A stretch of DNA of 40,671 nt. It comes from RGIG1995 sp045658315 (GTDB taxonomy: Bacteria; Bacillota; Clostridia; Oscillospirales; CAG-272). The notes under the pieces were generated by a model that was not told the origin of the DNA, searched no databases, and saw nothing but the letters and a program-made list of their open reading frames with translations. Location: NCBI GenBank assembly GCA_045658315.1, contig JAZOUV010000092.1, positions 1 to 40,671 of the forward strand, read 5' to 3'. The position numbers were made by a program, and so were the translations under genes. This document shows, piece by piece, positions 8,996 to 17,965 of the stretch. How positions within the stretch are numbered: position 1 is the stretch's first letter; the number at the start of each line of letters is the position of its first letter.

Positions 8996-9858
8996 TCGAC
9001 TCCCCCCTTACCGCTAATATAGGAAAGAATAGCCTTCCTTGCATCGTCAACAGTAAAAATGTCGCCGGGAAGATCTACCCCGAACCGTCTTACCTTCCTA
9101 AACAAATGCGTGATTTGAGGTACATCAAGTCCGACCTCCGCTAATTTATCTGCCTGTGAAAAGATATCCGCTGTTTTTCCTGTCATAAAAACCGTCGACC
9201 TATTCATAACTACAATTTCATCACAGTAAACAGCCATATCCTCCATACTGTGACTCACAATAATAACTGTCGTTCCGGTTTGTCTCTGGAAAGTTCTTAT
9301 TCCGCCGAGTATCTCTTCCCTCCCCAAAGGATCAAGTCCCGCCGCAGGTTCATCAAGAATGAGAACTTGCGGTTTCATTGCCATAACACCAGCAATTGCC
9401 ACACGTCTCTTTTGTCCACCGGAAAGGTCGAAGGGCGACTTATCAAACAGCTCCTCTGAAATCCCGCAGAAAAAAGCTGATTCCTGCACTCTCCTGTCGA
9501 TCTCACTCTCATCGAGTCCCATATTAGTCGGTCCATAAGCTATATCCTTGCGTACACTTTCTTCAAAAAGCTGATATTCGGGATATTGCATGACAAGGCC
9601 GACCTTAAACCTAACAGATGTAATCTCTTTCGGCTTTTCCCAGATATCTGCCCCGTCTAAGTAAATATTACCCGAGGTTGGTTTGCTAAGACCGTTTAAG
9701 AGCTGTACCAAGGTTGATTTTCCCGATCCTGTATGACCTATAAGGCCGGTTATAACACCGCTTTTGAATGTAAGATTCACATTATCTAAAGCCTTTTTTT
9801 CAAAAGGAGTATCCGCACTGTACACATATGATACATCTTTCAAAGTAAGTTGTGCCAT
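8992..9858 (-). CDS. ecfA2: ECF transporter ATPase EcfA2
   Basis: ABC ATPase of the energy-coupling factor module, 288 aa. It has Walker A GHTGSGKST (41-49), Q-loop QYPEYQLF, signature LSGGQ (145-149), Walker B LILDEP (166-171) and a switch histidine in SHSMEDM. The C-terminal extension ending in DARKAILS is typical of EcfA proteins. The ATG comes immediately after the ecfA1 stop codon, with only a weak ribosome-binding site, so it probably relies on re-initiation. Confidence 0.93.
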   Translation of the reverse strand: MAQLTLKDVSYVYSADTPFEKKALDNVNLTFKSGVITGLIGHTGSGKSTLVQLLNGLSKPTSGNIYLDGADIWEKPKEITSVRFKVGLVMQYPEYQLFEESVRKDIAYGPTNMGLDESEIDRRVQESAFFCGISEELFDKSPFDLSGGQKRRVAIAGVMAMKPQVLILDEPAAGLDPLGREEILGGIRTFQRQTGTTVIIVSHSMEDMAVYCDEIVVMNRSTVFMTGKTADIFSQADKLAEVGLDVPQITHLFRKVRRFGVDLPGDIFTVDDARKAILSYISGKGGVE

Positions 9859-10716
9859 TTATTTCAACAAGGAAGCCAACGCTTCCGCCCCTTCATCCAA
9901 ATCAATAATATCAGTCGGTAAATGAATACCGTAATTTCTTAGCTCATAAAATAACTCTGTAACCTGAGGTACGTCAAGACCTATTTGATGCAGTTTGCCG
10001 ATGTTGGAAAAAACAGCCTTAGGTTTATCATTCATACAAATACTTCCGTCATTTACAACGATAACTCTGTCAGCGTTAATGGCTTCGTTCATATTGTGTG
10101 TTATATGAATTATGGTAATTCCCTTTTCCTTATTAAGTCTTTCAATAGCCCTCATAACATCCCTGCGACCAGAAGGGTCAAGCATAGATGTTGCCTCGTC
10201 AAAAACAATACAATCGGGAAGCATTGCAATTATTCCTGCAATTGCAACACGCTGTTTCTGTCCGCCCGAAAGTTGAGACGGTGAATGACGTGCAAATTCG
10301 GTCATACCCACAGTATCCAATGCCGAATCAACCCGTTGTCTTATTTCTTCGGGAGAAACACCTAAATTCTCGGGACCAAAAGCGACATCCTCTTCTACAA
10401 CAGAAGAAACCAGTTGATTGTCGGGGTTTTGAAAAACCATACCAATCCTCTGTCTTACAGAATAAACCTCATCATCGGTAAGATCGTCTGACGTTATATC
10501 CATTCCGTTAATATATATTTTACCGCTTTTTGGGGAAAGAATCAAATTCAGCAACTTAGCCAATGTTGACTTTCCCGAACCGTTGTGCCCGAGTATAACA
10601 GCAAACTCACCCTTCTTAATCTCAAAAGAAATATTATTTAAAACGGGAATATCTTCGCCGTTATCGTTTTTATAACTAAAACAAACGTTTTCTACTTTTA
10701 TGAAAGAATCAGCCAT
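9859..10716 (-). CDS. ecfA1: ECF transporter ATPase EcfA1
   Basis: Partner ATPase of EcfA2, 285 aa from the ATG at 10716. Walker A is GHNGSGKST (43-51), the Q-loop FQNPDNQLV, the signature LSGGQ (149-153) and Walker B CIVFDEATSMLD with E174. The FQNPDNQ motif is typical of EcfA1. The upstream methyltransferase stop and this ATG share one base (TGATG), and GGAG lies seven bases before it. An upstream in-frame start at 10752 would overlap the neighbouring gene without a better site. Co-transcribed with ecfA2 and ecfT. Confidence 0.93.
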   Translation of the reverse strand: MADSFIKVENVCFSYKNDNGEDIPVLNNISFEIKKGEFAVILGHNGSGKSTLAKLLNLILSPKSGKIYINGMDITSDDLTDDEVYSVRQRIGMVFQNPDNQLVSSVVEEDVAFGPENLGVSPEEIRQRVDSALDTVGMTEFARHSPSQLSGGQKQRVAIAGIIAMLPDCIVFDEATSMLDPSGRRDVMRAIERLNKEKGITIIHITHNMNEAINADRVIVVNDGSICMNDKPKAVFSNIGKLHQIGLDVPQVTELFYELRNYGIHLPTDIIDLDEGAEALASLLK

Positions 10717-11588
10717 CAGTTTTCTCCAATATAAAAGGATGAAGCTCCGCAAGGGAGTATTTCTCCCGTTTGTGATACTTTTAATCCGATTTCGTCAAGC
10801 TCGGTCTTTCCGCCAAACCTGGATTTTAGTGTTGTATTCAAAATATAGCCCACAGTGGCAGGCGATAATCCGGTAGTATAAGAATTAACGAGGAAGAATA
10901 ATGGCTTGTCACTTAAAACACAAGACGCTTTTTTTATAAAATCGGCTATACATTCTTCAAGCTTCCATACTTCTCCGCCCGGACCTCTTCCGTATGACGG
11001 CGGATCCATGATAATTGCATCGTATTTGTTTCCCCGTCTTATTTCTCTTTCGATAAATTTCTGACAGTCATCCACAATATAACGAATCGGAGCCTGTTCA
11101 AGTCCCGACAACCTTGCGTTTTCCTTTGCTTGCTGTGTCATACCCTTTGAGGCATCTACGTGCACTACAGAGGCACCCGCCTTCGCACAAGCTACCGTTG
11201 CACCGCCTGTATAAGCAAATAAATTCAAAACCTTTATCGGTCTGTTTGCGTTTTTTATAAGATCAAACATCTTTTCCCAATTTACAGCCTGTTCGGGAAA
11301 AAGTCCCGTGTGTTTAAAGCCCATAGGTTTCAAAACAAATGTCAGATCAAGCTTTTCAAATCTAATATTCCAAGATTCAGGAAGTCTGTTTTGATTCCAA
11401 GTACCACCGCCCGATTTAGAACGAGAATAAACTGCGTCAACCTTTTTCCACATACGGTGGTTCTTCATATCTTTCCAAATAACCTGCGGATCGGGACGTA
11501 CTAATATATATTTTCCCCATCGTTCAAGCCGTTCTCCGTCGCTTGTATCAAGGAGCTCGTAATCAGTCCAATTGTTTGTATATCGCAT
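10716..11588 (-). CDS. class I SAM-dependent RNA methyltransferase (RlmI/RlmK-like)
   Basis: A 290-residue Rossmann-fold methyltransferase. The SAM-binding motif I is LNLFAYTGGAT (121-131), followed by an acidic residue (D145), VDDCQKF, and the target-site motif DPPSYG (195-200). The N-terminal GxFPEQ region is shared with the RlmI/PF10672 group of rRNA methyltransferases. The substrate cannot be told from sequence: 23S rRNA cytosine is the usual guess. It sits between ruvB and ecfA1 with 18-bp and 1-base junctions. Confidence 0.8.
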   Translation of the reverse strand: MRYTNNWTDYELLDTSDGERLERWGKYILVRPDPQVIWKDMKNHRMWKKVDAVYSRSKSGGGTWNQNRLPESWNIRFEKLDLTFVLKPMGFKHTGLFPEQAVNWEKMFDLIKNANRPIKVLNLFAYTGGATVACAKAGASVVHVDASKGMTQQAKENARLSGLEQAPIRYIVDDCQKFIEREIRRGNKYDAIIMDPPSYGRGPGGEVWKLEECIADFIKKASCVLSDKPLFFLVNSYTTGLSPATVGYILNTTLKSRFGGKTELDEIGLKVSQTGEILPCGASSFYIGEN

Positions 11589-11606
11589 TATTTATCACCA
11601 CATCAA

Positions 11607-12677
11607 TTATTCTTGTATATCATCTAATGTCATTTGTCTGTCATTGGCACTATTGCTCTTATACGGAATTCCCAGGTGTTCATACCCGTACTTCGTAACG
11701 CATCTTCCCCGGAGCGTTCTGCTCAAGAAACCGAGTTGCATCAAATAAGGTTCATAAACATCTTCTATCGTAACAGCTTCCTCTCCAATCGTTGCCGAGA
11801 GGGTTTCGAGCCCGACCGGCCCTCCGTCATAAACCTTAATAATAGTCTCAAGCATTCTTCTGTCAACATTATCAAGTCCAAGCTCGTCTATCTCAAGCAT
11901 ATTTAATGCGTATTGTGCAATTTCAAGGTTTATTTTTCCATCGCCCTTTACCTGTGCGAAATCACGGACTCTTTTAAGGAGCCTGTTTGCAATACGAGGT
12001 GTTCCACGGGAACGTGATGCTATCTCATAAGCACCGTCTTTGTCTATTTCCACCGACAGAAGCCCTGCACTTCTTGTTATGATTTTCGCCAACTCATCGG
12101 GGGAATACAACTCAAGTTTTAATATAACTCCAAATCTGTCTCTCAAAGGTGTGGACAACTGTCCCGCCCTTGTTGTAGCACCGATAAGTGTAAAACGAGG
12201 AAGAGGGAGTCTGATACTTCTTGCCGCAGGTCCTTTTCCGATAATAATATCAAGTGCATAATCCTCTAACGCAGGATAAAGTATTTCTTCTACAGACCTG
12301 TTCAGTCTGTGTATCTCATCTATAAACAAAATATCATTTTCACCAAGGTTTGTAAGAAGAGCCGCTAAATCGCCTTGTTTTTCAATAGCCGGTCCCGAGG
12401 TTATTCTTATATTAACCCCCATCTCATTCGCTATAATCGATGCAAGCGTGGTTTTTCCGAGTCCGGGAGGTCCGTAAAGCAAAACATGGTCAAGAACATC
12501 GCCTCTTTTTTTTGCCGCCTCTATATATATTCTAAGATTTTCTTTGGCTTTTTCCTGTCCTACATATTCTTCAAGGGAAGTCGGACGAAGACTGACCTCG
12601 GTAACGGAATCTTCTTCGGTATAAGAAGTAGACATTATTCGGTTTTCGAGTTCAGTATCAAATTCTTCAGTAAACAT
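11607..12677 (-). CDS. ruvB: Holliday junction branch-migration helicase RuvB
   Basis: AAA+ motor that drives branch migration of Holliday junctions with RuvA. The 356 residues are of usual length. Walker A GPPGLGKT is at 69-76 and Walker B is ILFIDEIHRL. Sensor I GATTRAG and the C-terminal winged-helix region with GPVGLETLSATIGEE and IEPYLMQLGFL-like segments are all present. The ATG is preceded by GGGGGAGGA. It completes a ruvC-ruvA-ruvB order on one transcript. Confidence 0.97.
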   Translation of the reverse strand: MFTEEFDTELENRIMSTSYTEEDSVTEVSLRPTSLEEYVGQEKAKENLRIYIEAAKKRGDVLDHVLLYGPPGLGKTTLASIIANEMGVNIRITSGPAIEKQGDLAALLTNLGENDILFIDEIHRLNRSVEEILYPALEDYALDIIIGKGPAARSIRLPLPRFTLIGATTRAGQLSTPLRDRFGVILKLELYSPDELAKIITRSAGLLSVEIDKDGAYEIASRSRGTPRIANRLLKRVRDFAQVKGDGKINLEIAQYALNMLEIDELGLDNVDRRMLETIIKVYDGGPVGLETLSATIGEEAVTIEDVYEPYLMQLGFLSRTLRGRCVTKYGYEHLGIPYKSNSANDRQMTLDDIQE

Positions 12678-12694
12678 CTAAATCCTCCCCCTCA

Positions 12695-13300
12695 TTATCG
12701 CATTAATCGCTTTAAAGCCTCGCGGATAATATCCTCAAGCTCTAATTTGCTTACATCAATACCGCGTAAAGCGGCAACAGCTTCAGATTGTTTATACCCC
12801 AACACCATCAGTGCATTTTGTGCCTCGCCAATCTTTTCGGAACTGCTTGTTACATTAACGGATGATATTACATCGTTTTCTTCGGAAAGTGAAACGTTCT
12901 TTGCTAATTTGTCTTTTAATTCAAGAACTATCCTTGCGGCAGTTTTGGCTCCGACATTCTGAGCCTTTGAAATAAGCTTAGTGTCTCCGTTCATTACCGC
13001 TGTTATAAAGCTCTGGGGAGTCAGTGCAGACATAATATTAATAGCCGCCTTCGGACCGACACCCGAAACAGTAATCAGAAGCTTGAAAACATCACGTTCT
13101 TCAATATCATAAAAACCAAACAGCTCAACGCCGTCCTCACGTACAGAAAAATGAGTATATAACTTAACCTTTTGACCGGGAGCTTTCAAATATCTTTGGG
13201 TATTCAAGCTGACCGTCATACAATATCCAACACCGTTACAATCTATTACAGCCATATTAGATTCAACAGCAATCAATTCTCCGCTTATATGATAAAACAT
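12695..13300 (-). CDS. ruvA: Holliday junction DNA-binding protein RuvA
   Basis: Tetrameric Holliday junction binder that loads RuvB. Its 201 residues carry the N-terminal OB-fold (GYCMTVSLNTQRYL, YTHFSVREDGVELFGF). Two helix-hairpin-helix motifs follow: LLITVSGVGPKAAINIMS and LISKAQNVGAKTAARIVLELKDK. The C-terminal RuvB-contacting domain contains ALMVLGYKQSEA. The ATG has AAAGGAGAAGG before it. Confidence 0.96.
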   Translation of the reverse strand: MFYHISGELIAVESNMAVIDCNGVGYCMTVSLNTQRYLKAPGQKVKLYTHFSVREDGVELFGFYDIEERDVFKLLITVSGVGPKAAINIMSALTPQSFITAVMNGDTKLISKAQNVGAKTAARIVLELKDKLAKNVSLSEENDVISSVNVTSSSEKIGEAQNALMVLGYKQSEAVAALRGIDVSKLELEDIIREALKRLMR

Positions 13301-13314
13301 AAACCTTCTCCTTT

Positions 13315-13806
13315 TTAATGAAATTTCGATAAAAGAGAGCCATTAGTATGTGCATGACATACAGCTATCGCAAGTGCGTCTGCCGTGTCATCGAGTTTAG
13401 GTTTCTTTTCAAGATTCAAAAAATTAACAACCATAGCGATAACCTGCTTCTTTTCTGCTCTGCCGTATCCCACAACGGCTTGCTTTACCTGTAAAGGTGT
13501 ATACTCATACACCTTTAAACCGTTGTTAACAGCACAGAGAAGCATCACACCTCTTGCCTCTGCAACAAGAATAGCAGTCTTTTGGTTGGTGTTAAAAAAC
13601 AACTCCTCTATCGCCATGCAGTCAGGCTTGTACATCTTTATAAGAGTATCCAGTTCGTCATAAATAACCTTAATTCTATCCTCGGGGGTTGTGTGTGCGG
13701 GGGTTGTAATTGCACCGTACGCCAATGTCCTAAAACGCATATTTTTATATTCAATTACACCGTATCCAACAATTGCGTATCCGGGGTCAATTCCCAAAAT
13801 TATCAT
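13315..13806 (-). CDS. ruvC: crossover junction endodeoxyribonuclease RuvC
   Basis: Holliday junction resolvase of 163 residues. The catalytic acidic set is intact: D7 in GIDPG, E67 in AIEELFF, and D140/D143 in LDDTADALA. The gene is the first of the long minus-strand operon and has its own promoter about 35 bp upstream. Confidence 0.96.
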   Translation of the reverse strand: MIILGIDPGYAIVGYGVIEYKNMRFRTLAYGAITTPAHTTPEDRIKVIYDELDTLIKMYKPDCMAIEELFFNTNQKTAILVAEARGVMLLCAVNNGLKVYEYTPLQVKQAVVGYGRAEKKQVIAMVVNFLNLEKKPKLDDTADALAIAVCHAHTNGSLLSKFH

Positions 13807-13837
13807 ATAAACACCTATATATATTAAGAATCATTAT

Positions 13838-13866
13838 ATTATAACATATAATTCAAAAACTGTAAA
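13838..13866 (-). promoter_or_regulatory. sigma-A promoter of the ruvC operon
   Basis: On the minus strand TTTACA (13861-13866) and TATAAT (13838-13843) have a 17-bp spacer. Twelve minus-strand genes follow with gaps of no more than about 22 bp, so this may drive all of 369-13806. Additional internal promoters cannot be excluded. Confidence 0.75.
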
Positions 13867-13892
13867 GGGTTATTATGTTAATTTTATAATAT

Positions 13893-13921
13893 GTAATATA
13901 AAAGATTGTCCGGCATATAAT
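13893..13921 (+). promoter_or_regulatory. sigma-E-like promoter of spoIIIA operon
   Basis: GTAATATA (13893-13900) and CATATAAT (13914-13921) are separated by 13 bp. This resembles the mother-cell sigma-E consensus (about GTMATATT, 13-15 bp, CATACAAT), the known regulator of spoIIIA in Bacillus. The spoIIIAA ATG is 22 bp downstream, with GAAAGGA before it. Confidence 0.65.
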
Positions 13922-13942
13922 TGTTTTGAAAGGATTGAACAA

Positions 13943-14800
13943 ATGGTTTTAGATTCATCGGTTGAAAAATGCCTTCCTACTCCTGTTATCGATATAATCA
14001 GGAATTACAACACAGTAAACGAAATACGAATGAGAAAAAACTGCCCTCTTGCTTTGACTGTGGGAAACAAAAACCTTATTTGCAATTATGTAACCACAAG
14101 AAGCGACATTGAATATTCCCTGTCCCGCTTTTGCAAAAACTCGGTATATTCATATTTTGATTTTATAAATCAGGGTTATATTCCTTTTGATAACGGATAT
14201 AGAATAGGTGTCTGCGGCAATGCTGTTTTGGAAAAAAACAATGTTATAAACATCTCCGAAGTTAAATCTCTTAACATCAGAATACCGTGCGAAGAAATCA
14301 ATATCCCCACTGCATTTTTGAAAAATCTTCCCTACGAAAAAAGTTTGCTTGTTTTTTCCGGGCCCAACATTGGAAAAACAACATTTTTAAAAAATGCAGC
14401 CGCCTTACTTGCATCGCCGCCATTCAACAAAAGAGTTACGGTTATTGATTGCAAAAATGAAATACATTCAAACAGCATACACCACGCCTGTCCGATTGAT
14501 TTTTTTACGAATTACCCAAAATACACAGCAATCGACTTAGCAATAAGAAATATGTCGCCTCAAATTCTAATATGCGATGAGATCGGACTAAACGATGAGA
14601 TAGCACCATTAATCGAGTGCAGAAACTCGGGTGTTGCTTTAATTTGCTCAGCCCACGCAAGCACAACCGAAGAACTATTCAGACGTGAAAATATAAAAAA
14701 GCTTCACAAAGCTAACGTCTTTGGCGGATATATCGGAATAACTCAAATTGACAATACACGCCACTATTCATACATAAACAGAGAGGATATTAAATGTTAA
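13943..14800 (+). CDS. spoIIIAA: stage III sporulation ATPase SpoIIIAA
   Basis: Cytoplasmic AAA/secretion-type ATPase of the mother cell-forespore feeding channel. The 285 residues are somewhat shorter than the Bacillus protein (about 307). The segment with GYRIGVCG, the ATPase core, Walker B ILICDEIG (about 199-206) and the SAHAST sensor are visible. The P-loop is unusual: the family's GPPxxGKTT is read here as SGPNIGKTT (139-147), with Ser in place of the first Gly. The DNA reads unambiguously. spoIIIAB overlaps its end by 7 bases. Confidence 0.9.
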   Translation: MVLDSSVEKCLPTPVIDIIRNYNTVNEIRMRKNCPLALTVGNKNLICNYVTTRSDIEYSLSRFCKNSVYSYFDFINQGYIPFDNGYRIGVCGNAVLEKNNVINISEVKSLNIRIPCEEINIPTAFLKNLPYEKSLLVFSGPNIGKTTFLKNAAALLASPPFNKRVTVIDCKNEIHSNSIHHACPIDFFTNYPKYTAIDLAIRNMSPQILICDEIGLNDEIAPLIECRNSGVALICSAHASTTEELFRRENIKKLHKANVFGGYIGITQIDNTRHYSYINREDIKC

Positions 14801-15273
14801 AAATAGTTGGTTTATGCCTAATTTTTTTAAGCTCCGTAGGAGTCGGTTTTTACTCGTCCCGTAAATTAAAAACAGCCCTGCAACAAGCAAAAGAAATGTT
14901 GGATTTTATAAACTACATAAAACAGCAGATAGAATTTTTTAATACTCCTTTAAACGAAATCTACAGTGCGTTTGAAAACCAAAGCTGTTTGCTCTCTCCC
15001 CTCGTAAAAGATATATCACACGAAGGATGGAATATGGCTCTCAAAAACACCAAAAAACTATTTATTCCCGAGCCTTTTCTGTCAATTGTTAAAGATTTTG
15101 GCGAAAACCTCGGAAAAACCAACAAAAAAGACCAATTGGAAAAATGTGAGCATTATATACAGGATTTTGAAAAAGAGTACGAAAAGCTAAAAATAACCAC
15201 TCCCGAGAAAATAAGAACTTCACTCGCACTAAGCGTTTATGGGGGATTGATGATAATTATTCTATTCTTATGA
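14794..15273 (+). CDS. spoIIIAB: stage III sporulation protein SpoIIIAB
   Basis: 159 residues. An N-terminal membrane helix (about 1-22) with a GFYSSRKL turn is followed by a helical soluble domain (ALQQAKEMLDFINYIKQQIEFFNTPL) and a C-terminal hydrophobic tail. This GspF-like half-domain architecture is typical of SpoIIIAB. It overlaps spoIIIAA and precedes spoIIIAC, the conserved order. Confidence 0.9.
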   Translation: MLKIVGLCLIFLSSVGVGFYSSRKLKTALQQAKEMLDFINYIKQQIEFFNTPLNEIYSAFENQSCLLSPLVKDISHEGWNMALKNTKKLFIPEPFLSIVKDFGENLGKTNKKDQLEKCEHYIQDFEKEYEKLKITTPEKIRTSLALSVYGGLMIIILFL

Positions 15274-15286
15274 GGTATTAAAAAAT

Positions 15287-15481
15287 ATGGACATTTCATT
15301 GATATTAAAGGTTGCGGGTATAGGTTTGCTTGTGAGTGTCGTTTGTCAAATCCTTTCCAAATCAGGAAGAGATGACCAAGCTATGTTTGTTTCTATTGCC
15401 GGCATTATTATTGTACTCATGCTCTTAATAAAAGAGTTTTCCTCGTTAATAAATACAATAAAGTCACTCTTTGGACTGTAA
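15287..15481 (+). CDS. spoIIIAC: stage III sporulation protein SpoIIIAC
   Basis: A 64-residue protein with two membrane helices (about 5-22 and 32-52). KVAGIGLLVSVVCQILSKSGRDDQA is the typical SpoIIIAC/AD sequence. Its stop and the spoIIIAD start share one base (TAATG), so translation is coupled. Confidence 0.93.
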   Translation: MDISLILKVAGIGLLVSVVCQILSKSGRDDQAMFVSIAGIIIVLMLLIKEFSSLINTIKSLFGL

Positions 15482-15864
15482 TGGATTTTTTGATACTGTG
15501 CGGTGTTACGGTTATTGCCGTAATAATCATATTTTTATTTAAGCAACTGAAAAGCGGATTTGCATTTCCTCTCGCACTCCTCTTATGCTTTATACTGTTA
15601 AGACAAGCATTGTCTATACTACAAACGGAGGGTGAATTTTTAAAAACAATATTTGAAAATAAATCACTCTCTCAATACGGAAACATTCTCTTGAAAACAT
15701 TCGGCATTTCTTTGATAGTCGAGTTGCTTTCCGACACTTGCAGAGAGGCGGGAGAAAACTCGGTTGCATCTAAAATAGAACTGTTAGGCAAAGTTGAAAT
15801 AATCGTCCTAAGCCTTCCTTTAGTCAAAAATATTTTGGAAACAGTAAAAAGCATAATGCTTTAA
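15481..15864 (+). CDS. spoIIIAD: stage III sporulation protein SpoIIIAD
   Basis: 127 residues with four hydrophobic segments and the family region LLKTFGISLIVELLSDTCREAGENSVASKIELLGK. It is a membrane component of the SpoIIIA complex and a paralogue of SpoIIIAC. Confidence 0.93.
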   Translation: MDFLILCGVTVIAVIIIFLFKQLKSGFAFPLALLLCFILLRQALSILQTEGEFLKTIFENKSLSQYGNILLKTFGISLIVELLSDTCREAGENSVASKIELLGKVEIIVLSLPLVKNILETVKSIML

Positions 15865-15876
15865 ACAGAGGTAGTT

Positions 15877-17019
15877 TTGAAAAAATTAAGATATGTTATT
15901 TGTATAGCAATATTTGTTCTTCTTTTTTCAATAGATTCTATAACTGTTTCTGCATATTCGCAGTCAAAACTTGAAGAACAAATTGATTTAAATTCCTTGA
16001 TCGATTCATTGCCCGAAGAAGCAAAAAAATATCTTCCGACAAGCTTCAAAAACACCGACGACATACTCAAAGAGGCTCAAAACACGGATAGTAACTTCTT
16101 AGTAAAAACCATCTTCGGTATACTCAAAGGGTTACTCCCTTCTGTGACAAAAAAATTCTATTCTCTCGTTGGGTTGATAATAACAGTTTCATTAGTAAAC
16201 TCAATAAAAAACACTATCGCTACCGATGGATATTCAAAAGCTGTAAGCTATATCACAATGGCAGTAATATCGATATTTATTTTTAATCTGATGACAGACG
16301 TTTGGGCAAATGCCGAATGGTATTTCAGCTCTATAAACGCTTCTATCACGGCACTAATCCCTGTTATGACACTGCTCTATACAATGGGGGGAAATATTTC
16401 TACCGCCGTCGTTAATTCGTCAGGACTTGCAATCATGTTGACGATACTGAATACAGTAATAAAATCGTTTATGCTTCCCTTGACTAAGATATGTTTCGGT
16501 CTGACGATAGCAGGCGGTGTAGGAAATATAAAGGGGATTTCTGAAATTACAAAATACATAAAAAACTTTTTTACGGTTACTTTATCCGGAATAATGACAG
16601 TTTTCTCTATATTTTTGTTGTTCAAAACCAATTTATCCGCAAGTGCAGACGGTGCGGCAGCGAGAACAATAAAATTTGCCGGAAGCTTCATACCGATAAT
16701 AGGAAGTGCACTCGGCGAAAGCGTAAGAAGTCTCATGTCAGGACTAAACCTTATAAAAAGCTCTGTCGGATTTATCGGTATCGTTATCATTATTGTAATT
16801 ACTCTGCCCACTCTTTTTAATATATTAACAACAAAAATGTGTATAGATCTATCTGTCGTCATCGCCTCAATCCTGGACTGCAAAAAGGAAAGTCAGTTGT
16901 TAAAAGAATTTTCTGGATTACTTGCTTTCTTCCTTGCAATCAGCCTTTGTACTGCTGTTTTATTTGTTTTTGAGCTAACAGTATTTGTTTTAATTTCTCC
17001 TGCTTTGGGGGCAACATAA
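15877..17019 (+). CDS. spoIIIAE: stage III sporulation protein SpoIIIAE
   Basis: The largest membrane component of the channel, 380 residues. It has a cleavable signal-like N-terminus (about 1-27), an extracytoplasmic stretch to about 75, then seven or so membrane helices. The start is TTG at 15877, supported by GAGGT four bases upstream. The stop overlaps the spoIIIAF start as TAATG. Confidence 0.93.
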   Translation: MKKLRYVICIAIFVLLFSIDSITVSAYSQSKLEEQIDLNSLIDSLPEEAKKYLPTSFKNTDDILKEAQNTDSNFLVKTIFGILKGLLPSVTKKFYSLVGLIITVSLVNSIKNTIATDGYSKAVSYITMAVISIFIFNLMTDVWANAEWYFSSINASITALIPVMTLLYTMGGNISTAVVNSSGLAIMLTILNTVIKSFMLPLTKICFGLTIAGGVGNIKGISEITKYIKNFFTVTLSGIMTVFSIFLLFKTNLSASADGAAARTIKFAGSFIPIIGSALGESVRSLMSGLNLIKSSVGFIGIVIIIVITLPTLFNILTTKMCIDLSVVIASILDCKKESQLLKEFSGLLAFFLAISLCTAVLFVFELTVFVLISPALGAT

Positions 17020-17489
17020 TGGAAAGTTTGAAAAATACACTTTATATTGTGGCTGTAATCGCAATTTCAACCGGAATCATTGACCTCTTTACAAACTCGG
17101 ATAAATTAAACAAATACACTAAATATGTAACATCTCTTGTTGTTATAATATCATTACTACACCCCTTTGGAATATTAATTTCACAATTACCTGAAGCTCT
17201 ATCCGGACTTGATAATTCCCCAAATTCTCAATTAACGGAAAATAACCCTGAAATAAAAAAAGCCTTGGATACGGCAATCACGTACGATATCGAATCCTAT
17301 TTTTCTATACCGCAAAACATAATCGAAACCGATATAGTACTCCTATCAAACGCTGATGACACATTAGTTAATTCAATTACAATAAAAATAAAAAACAAGG
17401 ATTATAACCGTTACTGCGAAAGAATAGAATACTACATAAAAAGTAATTACGGATGTGAAGTAAAGGTTTTACAATCAACTAAGGAGTAA
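17019..17489 (+). CDS. spoIIIAF: stage III sporulation protein SpoIIIAF
   Basis: 156 residues, shorter than the Bacillus protein (about 206). Two membrane helices (about 7-25 and 35-55) are followed by a ring-building-like soluble domain ending in IEYYIKSNYGCEVKVLQ. Its position between AE and AG is conserved. Confidence 0.87.
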   Translation: MESLKNTLYIVAVIAISTGIIDLFTNSDKLNKYTKYVTSLVVIISLLHPFGILISQLPEALSGLDNSPNSQLTENNPEIKKALDTAITYDIESYFSIPQNIIETDIVLLSNADDTLVNSITIKIKNKDYNRYCERIEYYIKSNYGCEVKVLQSTKE

Positions 17490-17492
17490 ATT

Positions 17493-17951
17493 TTGGCAAA
17501 CATTTTTGAATTTATTAAAGAAAAAAAAGGCATATTGCTGCTTATAATCGGAATGATGCTCGGTTTGGGATTTCTGCTTCTTGATGTTAAGAATAACTCA
17601 CGGGAACAGCCTACTGAATATACTGCTTCATATACCGATGCATATATAAACACCCTTGAACAAAAAACTGAGGAAATTATAAATAAAATTAAAGGTGTCT
17701 CAGAAGCAAAGGTTGTAATTACCCTAAGAAATACAGGCGAGCAAATCTTTGCATCTGACAGCTCTGATGCAAACAAAAAGCATGTAATAGTCGATGACGG
17801 GCTTGTATGTATTAATGAATATATGCCCGAAATCGAAGGTGTTGCCGTTGTATGCAACGGAGGAAATAATGCAGTTGTTAAAGAAAAAATAACCGAGCTT
17901 TTATGTTCGCTTCTCGGTATTTACAGCACACACATATACATTACCGAATAA
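17493..17951 (+). CDS. spoIIIAG: stage III sporulation ring protein SpoIIIAG
   Basis: 152 residues against about 229 in Bacillus. One membrane helix (about 13-29) is followed by a YscJ/FliF-like domain with TEEIINKIKGVSEAKVVITL and EIEGVAVVCNGGNNAVVKEKI. SpoIIIAG forms the large ring in the intermembrane space. The missing length removes much of the insertion that forms the tall beta-barrel in Bacillus, as seen in many Clostridia. The start is TTG with AAGGAG upstream. Confidence 0.9.
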   Translation: MANIFEFIKEKKGILLLIIGMMLGLGFLLLDVKNNSREQPTEYTASYTDAYINTLEQKTEEIINKIKGVSEAKVVITLRNTGEQIFASDSSDANKKHVIVDDGLVCINEYMPEIEGVAVVCNGGNNAVVKEKITELLCSLLGIYSTHIYITE

Positions 17952-17965
17952 GGAGGTCAAAAAAT

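Noticed and set aside
9871..9886. GGAAGC/GCTTCC hairpin near the end of ecfA1 as a terminator.
   Set aside because: It lies within the coding region, has no T-run, and ecfA2 follows immediately.
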